DNA of 32,555 nucleotides from an uncultured Rubripirellula sp. GTDB taxonomy: Bacteria > Planctomycetota > Planctomycetia > Pirellulales > Pirellulaceae. This document shows positions 1 to 8,938 of the stretch, piece after piece (the first letter of the stretch is position 1; each line of letters opens with the position of its first letter). A model generated the notes under the pieces. That model ran no database searches and had not been told where the DNA came from. It saw only the letters and a list, made by a program, of their open reading frames with translations. The position numbers and the translations under genes were made by a program. The stretch is from contig CALIBL010000112.1 of assembly GCA_938045805.1 (NCBI GenBank), positions 1-32,555 on the forward strand, read 5' to 3'.

Positions 1-27
1 ACGGTTCGCGATTTCTGGCTGATTTAA
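1..27 (+). CDS. Possible last codons of an upstream plus-strand gene (partial)
   Basis: Reading from base 1, eight sense codons (T V R D F W L I) run into a TAA at 25-27, and a strong plus-strand terminator follows 30 bases later. That arrangement is what the 3' end of a plus-strand gene looks like. The stretch is too short to identify a product, and an open frame of eight codons can occur by chance; the terminator is the real support. Confidence 0.3.
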   Translation, partial: TVRDFWLI

Positions 28-57
28 GCCTGCGAACCCCCACCGAGCACAGGGGAG

Positions 58-91
58 GCGATCGGCGAGTCAACTCGCCGGTCGCTTTTTT
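58..91 (+). terminator. Intrinsic terminator of the gene left of the window
   Basis: A 12-bp stem (58-69 paired with 74-85, one G-U pair) encloses the tetraloop TCAA and is followed by six T (86-91). The T-run is only on the plus-strand side, so it ends transcripts coming from the left. The minus-strand HEAT gene ends at 105 and would run into the same stem, but without a U-tract. Confidence 0.85.
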
Positions 92-104
92 CTGTCCGTT
101 TCGA

Positions 105-1889
105 CTACGGCGAAGAGTTGGGAGCAGGAGAGAGGAACCAATCATCGATGAGGATTCGATCGGTCCGCGGTGTGGGAGGTTCTTTGCCTGTCATACGTTG
201 CAGGGCCCACTGGCACCCAGTCAGGCCCTCATCAGCGAAACGCTCAATCGCAGCCAATGCAGATTCAGCTCTCATACGGCCGAGGGAGACACCGCACATG
301 TTGCGAACGTCCTCAATTTCTGGGAACTGCCCATTGTCCTCCAATCTTTCAACCAGATCAGCCACTAAACGATCAACAGGTTGATCTTCGTGCAGTTTGC
401 CAAGAGCCCAAACCGCAGCCACTCTAGCATCGATACCGATTTCGAAGTTTTTTGGAACGTAATACATCAGCAGAGGTTCAGCTGGCTCATACAACTGGTC
501 ACCAAAAGCGTTGAACAAAAATGCTTGGTGCAATGTCATGCCGCGCGTGAGTGCAGAGAGCTGTCCCGATTGAAAACCCTCCCAAATACTTTGTGCATGT
601 TCGAGCATCGCCGGTAGATGTTCGGGCATCTTCAACTCATTGAGCCCCCATGCCGCTGCAACTTTGACGTCACCTCGCGGATGGCCGAGCAACTCCACCA
701 TTCGCGACCCACTCGGTAGATGCTTGAGAGTGCCCAGGACAAACGTCGCTTGCTCACAGCCCTGCCATTGGTCTTTGGATTGGACCTTGACCGCGGCTTC
801 AATAATCTCCATTTTCAGTTCAGGGAGTTCGGCCAACTCGATCAGATGCGAGGCAGTGTTTCGTCGGAGCTTTGGATTCACATCACTGAGGAAGAAGCTA
901 AGATCCGCTATACGGCTCGGTGACTTCGAATCGGCAAGTGCGTTGATAAGGTGCTGACGGACATTTGCGTCGGTGCTTTGATGGAGTTGCTCATTGAGCG
1001 CTTCGACCAGACTCGGCTTGATGCGATACAAATTCCGCACTGCTTCAGCTTGCACGGCGTTGGAGTCAACTGACAAGCATGCAGTGAAAAATTCAACAGA
1101 CGAATCGTCTTGGTGCTGCGAGAGACTCTCGATGGCGAGTAAACGATGGAAGGTTGAGTCGGTGTCGATCGCGACCAATTGCTCAGCGAGCGGAATCAAG
1201 CCAGATCGCTCTAGCTTGCCCAATTCCCTGGCAGCGACCAGTCGGATCGAGGGTGATTGTTTCTCATCGAGGACAAGGCTCCGAATCAGTTCAGTTGCCT
1301 CAGCGCAATTGATAGCTGCGAGACCGTGTATCGCAAATGCTGTCTCTGTTTCCCCCGCAACACCAATCCGCAGACGATCCAGCCAACGCGACTCGAGTGT
1401 GTCGACCTGCCACTGAGTAAGAGCCGGCTCAACGATACCCGCGACCATGGGCCCGTACTCCGCTGCCAATGACGCGAGGAGTTCGGATTGATCCTTCGCC
1501 TCGAAGGTGACTAGTGTCTTGGCGATTGCCGCTGCGATTTGAGGGTCAAGGTCATCGCGTGAGGCGATTTCAACGAGTTTTGGCTGGAGCGAAAGGGTGT
1601 CTGGCACTCCACGTGTGTGGGCGATCGCTAATGAGTTAATCACAAGGCGAGTCAGCTGTGCCTCATTGCGGTCCAACGCGCGAGTCCAGAGTGCGACAAG
1701 ACCTTCAGGGAAAAGAATCTGCTGCTCGGATTTCCGCACCAAATTCGGGCGGGTGAGAAGATCGAGAGCATATTCCTCAAAATTCCCGTATGGCTTTTGG
1801 CCTTGGCTATTACCCACACCGACGGTGAGGGAAATAGCAGCAATCAGCGTGTATTGGATTATTCGGTTCATATACGGAATCTTTTGCAT
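105..1889 (-). CDS. Exported HEAT-repeat protein of the ABC operon
   Basis: A 594-residue protein with an N-terminal signal-like segment (basic start, hydrophobic residues about 10-26) followed by alpha-helical repeats in the HEAT/armadillo style. Many units of the type 'AVRNLYRIKPSLVEALNEQL' or 'AAAWGLNELKMPEHLPAML' recur across residues 60-590. Such solenoids are protein-binding scaffolds; no catalytic motif is visible. I chose the ATG at 1887-1889 because it overlaps the TGA of the upstream permease gene (TGATG), which implies translational coupling. An ATG six codons further in (1871) would leave a more compact signal peptide and is a real alternative; an upstream GTG at 1970 would overlap the permease by 80 bases and is unlikely. 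As last gene of the ABC operon it may be an envelope-side partner of the transporter, which is inference. Confidence 0.85.
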   Translation of the reverse strand: MQKIPYMNRIIQYTLIAAISLTVGVGNSQGQKPYGNFEEYALDLLTRPNLVRKSEQQILFPEGLVALWTRALDRNEAQLTRLVINSLAIAHTRGVPDTLSLQPKLVEIASRDDLDPQIAAAIAKTLVTFEAKDQSELLASLAAEYGPMVAGIVEPALTQWQVDTLESRWLDRLRIGVAGETETAFAIHGLAAINCAEATELIRSLVLDEKQSPSIRLVAARELGKLERSGLIPLAEQLVAIDTDSTFHRLLAIESLSQHQDDSSVEFFTACLSVDSNAVQAEAVRNLYRIKPSLVEALNEQLHQSTDANVRQHLINALADSKSPSRIADLSFFLSDVNPKLRRNTASHLIELAELPELKMEIIEAAVKVQSKDQWQGCEQATFVLGTLKHLPSGSRMVELLGHPRGDVKVAAAWGLNELKMPEHLPAMLEHAQSIWEGFQSGQLSALTRGMTLHQAFLFNAFGDQLYEPAEPLLMYYVPKNFEIGIDARVAAVWALGKLHEDQPVDRLVADLVERLEDNGQFPEIEDVRNMCGVSLGRMRAESALAAIERFADEGLTGCQWALQRMTGKEPPTPRTDRILIDDWFLSPAPNSSP

Positions 1890-3547
1890 CAGACTGCTCG
1901 GTTCAAACGCCAAACTTGAAGACTGAGAAGAGCGAACATGGCGGCGGACATGATTCCCGATACCCACCAAGCAGCTGGAAGGAGTTGGTAATTCTCGAAT
2001 CCACTAGCTCCGATCACATTTAATGCTGCTCCCACGGGTGTCAGCAGCAATGCGGTCTCGACGGTTCCATGCCCAAATGGTGCCTCCCTTGCCAGCCAGA
2101 CCAGCATCGGTGTCAGGAAACAAGCAATCACCGTTACATAAGTGACAGCCGTCGAGACGGCGGTGTAACGGAACAGGCTTCCCACAGCGGCGCTGATCGC
2201 TAAGGCTTGTAGGGTAATCCAAAACAGGCAAACGAGAACCATCTGAATCTGGAACGATAGGTCTGGCTTGATTAGCACCGTCATCACGTACCCCGGCAAG
2301 GTCGCCATCAAGACCAGCAAGAGAGTCCAAACCACACTCAGGAGCTTTCCTGTGACGACCCTGAAGGTCGAAAGTGGAGTCATTCTAAGGATCTCCCATC
2401 CCCCGCTATCACGCTCACCACTGATCAATCCCGAGGCGAGACTGGGGGTTAGGACCACCACCAGAATCACTTGCATGAGAACCAGCAGTGGCCCGATCGT
2501 CGTGACGCCCCAAGATTCGGCGCTGGTGGTAGCAAGAAAGGTCAAGAGCATCGAGACGATCGAGCAGGCGGCAATCAGCCTCAATAACCATTGACTGCGA
2601 CCGAATTTACGACAGCGAAACTCTTTGACCATCACCGGATTGAGGAACCAAGGAATCCCCGTTTTCCGACGTTGTGGGTCAACGATGTAGAGTAACCGTC
2701 GGATCAGTCGCTTACTGAGTTCTCGGTCATTTGTGATCGTTCCTTTGCTTTTGGAACGGTCAAAGATTCGATAGTTCAAACGTGTGAGGGTCAGGCCTGA
2801 AAAGATTAAACTCGTGAAGAATGTCAGAGCGAGAAAACGCGTGATCGTGGAAGCCTGTTGCAGGCCAGAAGAACCCACGTCGCCATCACCGAGGATTTCC
2901 ATGATGGCTGGTAGGGGCGAGAGGCATCGCAGCCACTCGGCACCGCTTAGCAGTGCAGGCGGAAAGAAGGTCGTTCCGCGTAAAAAGGCTGCAGGGATGA
3001 GGGTAACCAGCAGAAAGCAGAACACAGCGGTGTAGGTCAGCCGGACTCCAGCGTCACTGGTCTGCACATGACTGCTGATCAACATCGCGAGCGTGCTGTA
3101 CTGCAGGATCATGAAAAACAGAACGAGGTAGAGGAGTCCAAGTTCTTCAAACAGTGAAATGCCGCCCATCGCGAAGCAGGCTGCGGAGGCAGGGAGACTA
3201 CAGAGCAGAACTAGCAGGCTGAAAAGCAGCACTCCTGAGATTTTCCCGAGGTAGATTGCCGGACCGCTCAGTGGAGAGTTCAGCAGTAAAGCGAGTGTCT
3301 TGCCGTTTTTTTCATTAACAATTGACGTCGCGGGGAATGCGGGCACAAGAAATACCACGCCGGCAAGCAGTCCATAACCAAAGATACGGAACACCTCGAG
3401 CGACTTTGAACCACTGACCGATGAACTATCCGCTGGCCACTGCAGGATCACTGTAGCGGAGAATAATGCGGTCAGAATCAGCAGCATCCCAAAAGTTTTT
3501 GGCGATCGTAAAATGCCAATGAATTCTCGTCTGATGACAGGGTTCAT
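1889..3547 (-). CDS. ABC-2 type transporter permease, tandem-duplicated
   Basis: A 552-residue, very hydrophobic protein with about twelve membrane segments, the membrane half of an ABC transporter whose ATPase is the preceding gene. It contains two ABC-2-like halves in one chain: residues 2-20 (NPVIRREF...RSPKTF) match 303-320 (NPVMVKEF...RSQW). About 75 residues later in each half comes a matching segment, NEKNGKTLALLLNSPLSG (78-95) and GERDSGGWEILRMTPLST (377-394). A basic cytoplasmic linker lies near 260-300. The start is the ATG at 3545-3547: AGGAGG lies seven bases upstream and the ATG overlaps the ATPase stop as TGATG. A GTG one codon earlier is less well spaced. The substrate is unknown; Gld-type ABC systems are the closest familiar analogy. 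Confidence 0.9.
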   Translation of the reverse strand: MNPVIRREFIGILRSPKTFGMLLILTALFSATVILQWPADSSSVSGSKSLEVFRIFGYGLLAGVVFLVPAFPATSIVNEKNGKTLALLLNSPLSGPAIYLGKISGVLLFSLLVLLCSLPASAACFAMGGISLFEELGLLYLVLFFMILQYSTLAMLISSHVQTSDAGVRLTYTAVFCFLLVTLIPAAFLRGTTFFPPALLSGAEWLRCLSPLPAIMEILGDGDVGSSGLQQASTITRFLALTFFTSLIFSGLTLTRLNYRIFDRSKSKGTITNDRELSKRLIRRLLYIVDPQRRKTGIPWFLNPVMVKEFRCRKFGRSQWLLRLIAACSIVSMLLTFLATTSAESWGVTTIGPLLVLMQVILVVVLTPSLASGLISGERDSGGWEILRMTPLSTFRVVTGKLLSVVWTLLLVLMATLPGYVMTVLIKPDLSFQIQMVLVCLFWITLQALAISAAVGSLFRYTAVSTAVTYVTVIACFLTPMLVWLAREAPFGHGTVETALLLTPVGAALNVIGASGFENYQLLPAAWWVSGIMSAAMFALLSLQVWRLNRAV

Positions 3548-4590
3548 CACTTGGCCTCCTCAATGACTGCGGAGGAGGCTCGTGGCATATCACCCAGAGG
3601 TTGACTTCCTTCATTGGCCACGTAGAGAAAGGCATCTTCAAGGTCTGTCGCTACTTCTCGGAACTGCAGGATGGTGTCGCCTGATTGAACCAGTTCGCCC
3701 AAAAGTGGCGCCAGCTGTTCGTCGGTCAACGCTGTTGAGAAGCGTACCATTCTCTCGGTGATCGCCGGAACGACGTCGGCTGCTACAGCCTGGGACGGAT
3801 CCTCGGAGGTGGGCTGCGAGGCGATCCACTCTTCCACCTTTGTCGCAACGGACTGCACCTGATCTTCAGCAAGCAACATGATCTCGAACGTGCGACGCTG
3901 TTGAATCTCTTGCATGATCTTGTCAACCGTGCCTGCGGCCCGGAGCTTGCCTTGGGTGATCATCGCGACAACGTCACAAATTCTTGCGAGTTCAGGAAGA
4001 ATATGACTGGTAACAATCAGCGTTTTTCCAAGGTCTGAAAGCCTCAGGAGCATGGTTCGCATGTCGATCCGCGCCTGAGGATCCAGTCCGTTGGCAGGTT
4101 CGTCGAGAATTAGAACCTCGGGGTCATGCATCATGGTTCGAGCCAGAGCGACGCGCTGCTGCATCCCGCGACTGAGCGCGTCAACAAAGAGATCCTTCAT
4201 GTGGGTTGCGCCGGCGATCTCGAGCACTTCATCAATTCGCCGAATGCGGTCGCGGCGTGGAATCGCGTAGGCGGCACCGAAGAAATCCAAGTACTCGCTG
4301 ACCCGCATGTTATCGTACTTGCCGAATTCATCCGGCATGTAACCAACCAAGCGTTTGATCTTCTTGGTCTCTGAGAGGCAGTCGGCGCCCGCGATGCGAG
4401 CCGATCCGCTGGTGGCCTTGAGAAGTCCAACCAGAATACGAATAGTAGTGGTCTTGCCGGCTCCATTTGGACCAATGAATCCCAAGATCTGACCCCGCTG
4501 AACCTCAAGTGATAGGGAATCGAGAGCAACGAATTCGCCGTACCGCTTCGTTAGGTTGGTGATTTCAATGGCTGGTGCTTGAGAGGTCAT
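3547..4590 (-). CDS. ABC transporter ATP-binding protein
   Basis: A 347-residue cytoplasmic ATPase that drives the adjacent permease. Visible motifs, in order: Walker A GPNGAGKT (40-47), signature LSRGMQQRVALA (139-150), Walker B VLILDEP (159-165) with catalytic Glu164, and the H-loop TSH. The Q-loop is replaced by the GYMPDEFG segment (83-90) common in ABC-2/CcmA-type ATPases. After about residue 230 there is an extra C-terminal domain of roughly 115 residues, as in GldA/NodI-type ATPases. I placed the start at the ATG (4588-4590); a TTG seven codons upstream is possible. The gene ends in TGATG overlap with the permease gene, so the two are made together. Confidence 0.93.
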   Translation of the reverse strand: MTSQAPAIEITNLTKRYGEFVALDSLSLEVQRGQILGFIGPNGAGKTTTIRILVGLLKATSGSARIAGADCLSETKKIKRLVGYMPDEFGKYDNMRVSEYLDFFGAAYAIPRRDRIRRIDEVLEIAGATHMKDLFVDALSRGMQQRVALARTMMHDPEVLILDEPANGLDPQARIDMRTMLLRLSDLGKTLIVTSHILPELARICDVVAMITQGKLRAAGTVDKIMQEIQQRRTFEIMLLAEDQVQSVATKVEEWIASQPTSEDPSQAVAADVVPAITERMVRFSTALTDEQLAPLLGELVQSGDTILQFREVATDLEDAFLYVANEGSQPLGDMPRASSAVIEEAK

Positions 4591-4726
4591 GCCTTGGATA
4601 CCTTGAGACAATTTTATGGTGTGAAACGAAGCAGCGCTTCAAGCTTCGTTGCATCCTGTAGTGTTTTGCTGGGGGAGTTTGTTTGAGCCCGAGTCGCGGA
4701 GCAATTTTTAATCCGATATGGTGCTT
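4591..4726 (-). promoter_or_regulatory. Leader of the ABC operon with an 8-bp hairpin
   Basis: Between the GldG-like gene and the ATPase start lies a perfect inverted repeat: AACGAAGC (4625-4632) and GCTTCGTT (4643-4650), separated by ten bases. In the minus direction it sits 35 bases before the ATPase ATG and has no T-run after it, so it is not a plain terminator. It could be an RNA processing or leader hairpin or an operator. A TAAAAT on the minus strand just after it (about 4613-4618) could be a -10 element, but no good -35 is visible. Confidence 0.35.
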
Positions 4727-7429
4727 TTATTGTGCTTGGGCCTTAACGCTCACTCGGAAGTATTTGATCGCCCATGTGATTGAGTTTTCGGTTGTGACTT
4801 CGGTTTGAATTTCCTGATTGGGAGCCGACGCCGCCTGGACCGCTTCAGAGGTCGCATCGGCAGGTGTAGCGTTGCTCTCGGCTGCTGCCGCGAGACGCTC
4901 TTGCTCCGTCTGGGTCACTTCGATTGTCAAGCGAAAACCGCCGCGGGGATCGAGTTCCAACGTGTCGCTGGTGCCGATTGTGAATTGATTGAGACCCTGT
5001 GAATCCTGAATTTCGTGAAGTAACTGCTTCTCTCCGTCAGCAAAGCCAAAGAGGCGAATCATTCGGCCCTGTGCATTGGCGTGTAGATCAACCTCGCAAC
5101 TCATGATTTTGCTCGAGGCAACTGCGGGAGGAAGTTGAATACGCAAGTCGATTTCCGCTGGTTTATCGACCGATTCAAACCACTTTCCGGTTTCGGCGTT
5201 ATACAGCGTTGAGATCCCGCGTTCTCCCCGATAGGACTCCACCTTGATGAAGGCAGGCGGAACCGTAAACGCTGCCCCTTGTTCTGGAGCTTCAACTCGG
5301 ATTGGGCAGGATGCCAAAGCCCAGCCCCGACGCTCGTATTGTTCCGGAATCTTCAGACCATCCGGAACGGGACTTGTCCAAATAAGCAAGGAAGGGTTTG
5401 AAGTCTGAAGATCGTTATTGGTCTCAAGTAAACGGCGCATAAAGGCTTGCCTTTGCCTTTGTGTATCGGTGAGGAGGGAGCCGTCATAGAACTGACCGGG
5501 CAGTAGGGTTTGTGCGATGCCGCCCGTCATGACCCCCTGCTGATCTTCTAGATTTAGGCTCATTGTCGGGGACGCGGCCGAGATGACAATCGCATCGCTT
5601 GCTTCCGCTGTGTCTAGCCCGGTCAACCGGCCAGTGAAGCCGGTTTCGTTGAAAGTTCCCAGAACCTGCCATGGTTCCTTGAGGCTCTGACGCGTCGTCA
5701 CTTGAACGTGCTGGATTTTTCCCGGTGGTTGAGTGAGGAATTTCCACTCGGCTATTCCATCATCGGTGAATTGCTGTCTACGAGTCTCACTCGACGTCCA
5801 GTTGTCCGCTAACTGCGTCACCATGTTGGAGTTTGACTCAATGGGTAGCTCAGCGGACGTTTGGCTGTAAACCGCGAGAGAACTGTCAATGTGTAACTGA
5901 GAGGTTTCAGGTATGGCGCGGGCAATTTGACCAATCGCAATCGTCGAGGGGATCGCGGATGTGTTCGTTTTTCCAACGACCAGAAGAATCGTAACCGATG
6001 CAGCCACCGAAGAAGGAAGGATCCATCCGAGGTGATGTAACGCACGTTTTCTTGATAGGACGCTACCGGCAACAGTTAACAGTAAAAAGTGCCCGAGAAG
6101 GAGAACCATGATTAAGCCTCGAGTTGGAATCTGGTATCCAATCTCCCGATTGAGTTCGCTCAACATTGCCTCAGTGTTGTTCGGCGGCGTCTCTCTCTCA
6201 ACAAAGAATCTAGACGCAACCGCGTTATAGGTCTCGGTTGGTTTTCCTTCGAACATCCAGCCCTCGTGTCCAAGTGTGGTTACGAGGATTTCACCTTTGC
6301 CGGCTGGTACCCAAAACGCAGATGGCCAACCATCAATTCGAGAGTCGACCTCGCCGGCATCAATCATCACGCGAACGAACTGCACCGGTGACTCAGACGC
6401 CCAGTTTTCTTGGAGACTTACGGTGCCAAAAAAGGGATCGAGTTTTTCAATGGTGAACTCGTTTAAGTCAACTCGATCTAATTCACTGTAGTGAACCGAA
6501 TCACCCAATAACGTACGAACCGAATCGGGAGAAACTCGATCTGCCATTACCCATACACGACCGCCGTCGTTGAGCCATTGTCTTAATCGAGCGATCCCCG
6601 TACTGTCGTGGATCAGTCGTTCATCCGCGATAATGACATTGTCCAAGCTGTCGAGAGGATTCGCGGTCGTCGGGAGGAAGTGTCCCGCAAATCGTGCCAT
6701 CCCTAAATCCTGCCGGACGTCCGTTGCTGAATCGAAACCGGCGTACATCATTTCCATGATTGATCTATTGTCGATTTTTGCACCATCGATTGCGAAAATC
6801 GAGTCGATCATCATTCCAGCTTGTTCATCCTCCGGCGGTGACATGAGTAAGGATCGTTGGGACGTTGGGCTTCCCACTCGATTGGATTGAAACGTTTCCC
6901 CGGCGTCGGACTCCGTAATTTGTATGATTTGCGCATTGACCTGAGTCTTTTCACGAGCGGTATCGGGAATCAAAACGGGGAACCATGCCTGACGACGAGC
7001 GCCAGCGGGAATCCAGAGTTTTCTTGCGACTTGATCCGTCTGATTACCATCGAGAGTCAGCAGGATTGTCTCTTCCGCGTCTGCATCGCTCGCGTTCACG
7101 CCGTTGACGGCTAGAGTGGCCCACTTTCCGCCGATGTGCCGCTGAACACCCGCAGGAGTCACACCCAATGGGACGCGACCGGAGTCGCTAGCCGCCGGTT
7201 TTTCGGAAGCCGTTTGAGAAGGATCCTGAGTTGGCTGCGTTGTGTCCGTAGTTGAGGGTGGGGCAACGTTCTCATCACTCGCCTCGTTTGAAACTGAATT
7301 TTCGGTGTCTGATGAAACTGGCGCCTGTGCAGGAACCAAACTTACCCCGCCGATGGTGCTGATCAGAATAACCATCAAAAGCATTTTATTTGAGGGCATG
7401 TAGATGGTTCCGAAAGATGAACACTTCAT
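4727..7429 (-). CDS. Large membrane protein of GldG-like ABC context, function unknown
   Basis: A 900-residue exported protein. An N-terminal signal sequence (hydrophobic residues about 16-32, PAQA before the likely cut) is followed by a Ser/Thr/Glu/Pro-rich linker. A long extracytoplasmic domain contains GRVWVMADRVSPDSV, a pattern of the amidotransferase-fold domains seen in GldG-type and related planctomycete membrane proteins. Two adjoining membrane segments lie near residues 438-485, then a second large soluble domain. The tail is rich in Ala, Thr and Glu. No catalytic residues can be assigned. ATGs at 7429, 7399 and 7384 all leave a signal peptide; I kept the longest, and none has a strong Shine-Dalgarno site. 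It lies 136 bases upstream of the ABC ATPase on the same strand, which supports a shared envelope function. Confidence 0.8.
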   Translation of the reverse strand: MKCSSFGTIYMPSNKMLLMVILISTIGGVSLVPAQAPVSSDTENSVSNEASDENVAPPSTTDTTQPTQDPSQTASEKPAASDSGRVPLGVTPAGVQRHIGGKWATLAVNGVNASDADAEETILLTLDGNQTDQVARKLWIPAGARRQAWFPVLIPDTAREKTQVNAQIIQITESDAGETFQSNRVGSPTSQRSLLMSPPEDEQAGMMIDSIFAIDGAKIDNRSIMEMMYAGFDSATDVRQDLGMARFAGHFLPTTANPLDSLDNVIIADERLIHDSTGIARLRQWLNDGGRVWVMADRVSPDSVRTLLGDSVHYSELDRVDLNEFTIEKLDPFFGTVSLQENWASESPVQFVRVMIDAGEVDSRIDGWPSAFWVPAGKGEILVTTLGHEGWMFEGKPTETYNAVASRFFVERETPPNNTEAMLSELNREIGYQIPTRGLIMVLLLGHFLLLTVAGSVLSRKRALHHLGWILPSSVAASVTILLVVGKTNTSAIPSTIAIGQIARAIPETSQLHIDSSLAVYSQTSAELPIESNSNMVTQLADNWTSSETRRQQFTDDGIAEWKFLTQPPGKIQHVQVTTRQSLKEPWQVLGTFNETGFTGRLTGLDTAEASDAIVISAASPTMSLNLEDQQGVMTGGIAQTLLPGQFYDGSLLTDTQRQRQAFMRRLLETNNDLQTSNPSLLIWTSPVPDGLKIPEQYERRGWALASCPIRVEAPEQGAAFTVPPAFIKVESYRGERGISTLYNAETGKWFESVDKPAEIDLRIQLPPAVASSKIMSCEVDLHANAQGRMIRLFGFADGEKQLLHEIQDSQGLNQFTIGTSDTLELDPRGGFRLTIEVTQTEQERLAAAAESNATPADATSEAVQAASAPNQEIQTEVTTENSITWAIKYFRVSVKAQAQ

Positions 7430-7740
7430 GGACGGCGGAGGTGATTGAGGTGAGGGAATGCTTGGAGGCTTAGGTACTTACAATTTCCAATGGACTCAGC
7501 AACTTCTAACGGCTTAGATCATTACCGTTGGCTGATACTTACTTGGAATGGCTCAGCGACCTCACACCAGTGTGAGCCATTTTCCGTACGGGAGCCACGC
7601 AACGTTTCCGGTGCTTTCTTTGAAACATGGCTGACAGTCTAGGTAAGACACGGGGTTCTGGCAACTAAATGTCCGCGAAGGCGGTGGGAGGTATGAGCTG
7701 ATGCGGCTAGGTAAGGTTTTCCGGCCGAAGGGCATTTTAG
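7430..7740. other. 311-base gap with a small dyad, no gene supported
   Basis: This is presumably the leader and promoter region of the GldG-like gene. It holds a near-perfect dyad (CTCACAC, two bases, GTGTGAG, 7561-7576) and a direct repeat CTAGGTAAG at 7639-7647 and 7707-7715. A 60-codon minus-strand frame (7562-7744) overlaps the VWA stop as ATGA, but its composition (many Pro, Cys and aromatic residues) and lack of any recognisable feature argue against a gene. No convincing promoter or terminator was found. Confidence 0.4.
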
Positions 7741-8835
7741 TCATTCATCAGTCAACTGCCGATGACGAAAGGTCCCACCGTTTTGGTATGCCAGCTTTTT
7801 CAGGTTCCCTCCATCCCGGGCAGCTCCGAAACTGATGCAGTGAATAACGGTCGGTCTTCGGCGATCACCAAAACCATCCGTTTCGAGATTTGCCTCGGTC
7901 ACCCGATCAATCACCCCCGATAAAAATTCTCCATCGGATAACAGGAAGATGGTATCCGGTTTGAACTTCAATGCATTAACGAGAGCTCGCTCCGGTGACC
8001 CGCCCGCGTCCATTTGCTGCGTCTCACTCCAACTCGTCAATCGACTAACCCATTGGGGAGCAGCGGGTTGTGGAGTTCCTGTTTGCTTCCCGAGCGGATC
8101 AAGGGGAAGGTGGACACGTTGATCATAGAAATAGACTGAAACGGTCTGTTCGGCGGTCAGCGAATGAAGGGTTCGTTGCAATTCCCGTTTGGCATCAGCG
8201 AACTTACTTCTCATGCTGTTGGAACTGTCAACGATAAAGATCAAACGGCGGCCCGTGAAGTTGATACCGTGGTATTGCTGCTTGACCTTGATGGGATCCG
8301 CGTTGAACCGACTCCGAGACGCCGCTCCACGTAACAGTTTTACAGGTTGGGTTGAAGCACTTTGCGTGAGTGTGAATGAATTTGCGGAAACCGATTGGTC
8401 CGGCATCTTTAAAACCGGCAGGTTAACATTCAATGGGATGTCTGACTGAACTAGATCCGTTTCTGAAATCGGTTGATCCTCGTGTTGCTCGACCTCGGGT
8501 ATGTCAAACCGGATCGGTTCCGAGTTCACAATAGCAGGATCGGATACCGTACTAGATACCACGAGTATCGGCGGCGCGATACTTCGTGCGTCGGACAGAG
8601 TGATGCATGCAAAAATGAATATCAGGACGAGATGTGACAGCATGCTGATCCACCAGACACGTTTGATGCTGATCGGCTGCTCAAGCTTCCTGCTGGCATC
8701 TTGATTTGGCGGGCGCCGATTGGGTTGGTTGTGTTCCGATTGCCGTGTATTGAGGATTCGCTTCGAATTGCGGAGTTGAGTTTTGATCCTTTGGGTCTCG
8801 CTTGTGAGTAGGAACGGATTAGGTCTTCGTTTCAA
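7741..8835 (-). CDS. Membrane-anchored von Willebrand factor A domain protein
   Basis: A 364-residue protein: a basic N-terminal cytoplasmic tail (1-58), one membrane segment (about 60-80), an acidic linker and a VWA domain from about residue 195 to the C-terminus. The metal-binding MIDAS motif is intact as DSSNS (203-207), after the typical RRLIFIV strand. A later LLSDGEF supplies the second acidic strand. VWA domains bind protein partners through a divalent metal; no enzymatic role is implied. The start is a TTG at 8833-8835, because no ATG or GTG lies between the upstream in-frame TGA and the membrane segment. It is on the same strand as the neighbouring YbhN-like and GldG-like genes. VWA proteins often accompany ABC or MoxR modules, but no MoxR ATPase is in the window. 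Confidence 0.85.
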   Translation of the reverse strand: MKRRPNPFLLTSETQRIKTQLRNSKRILNTRQSEHNQPNRRPPNQDASRKLEQPISIKRVWWISMLSHLVLIFIFACITLSDARSIAPPILVVSSTVSDPAIVNSEPIRFDIPEVEQHEDQPISETDLVQSDIPLNVNLPVLKMPDQSVSANSFTLTQSASTQPVKLLRGAASRSRFNADPIKVKQQYHGINFTGRRLIFIVDSSNSMRSKFADAKRELQRTLHSLTAEQTVSVYFYDQRVHLPLDPLGKQTGTPQPAAPQWVSRLTSWSETQQMDAGGSPERALVNALKFKPDTIFLLSDGEFLSGVIDRVTEANLETDGFGDRRRPTVIHCISFGAARDGGNLKKLAYQNGGTFRHRQLTDE

Positions 8836-8938
8836 TCGATAGCGATAGATGTCTCGAGGTCAAGCTTTGACGAACGATCATAGCCGAGAGGATGACTTTC
8901 GACTCTTTGCTGTAGACATCCGTCACGTCGAACAAAGA

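Noticed and set aside
7562..7744. 60-codon minus-strand frame overlapping the VWA stop as ATGA
   Set aside because: No recognisable feature, odd composition, and the overlap alone is weak evidence; treated as non-coding gap.
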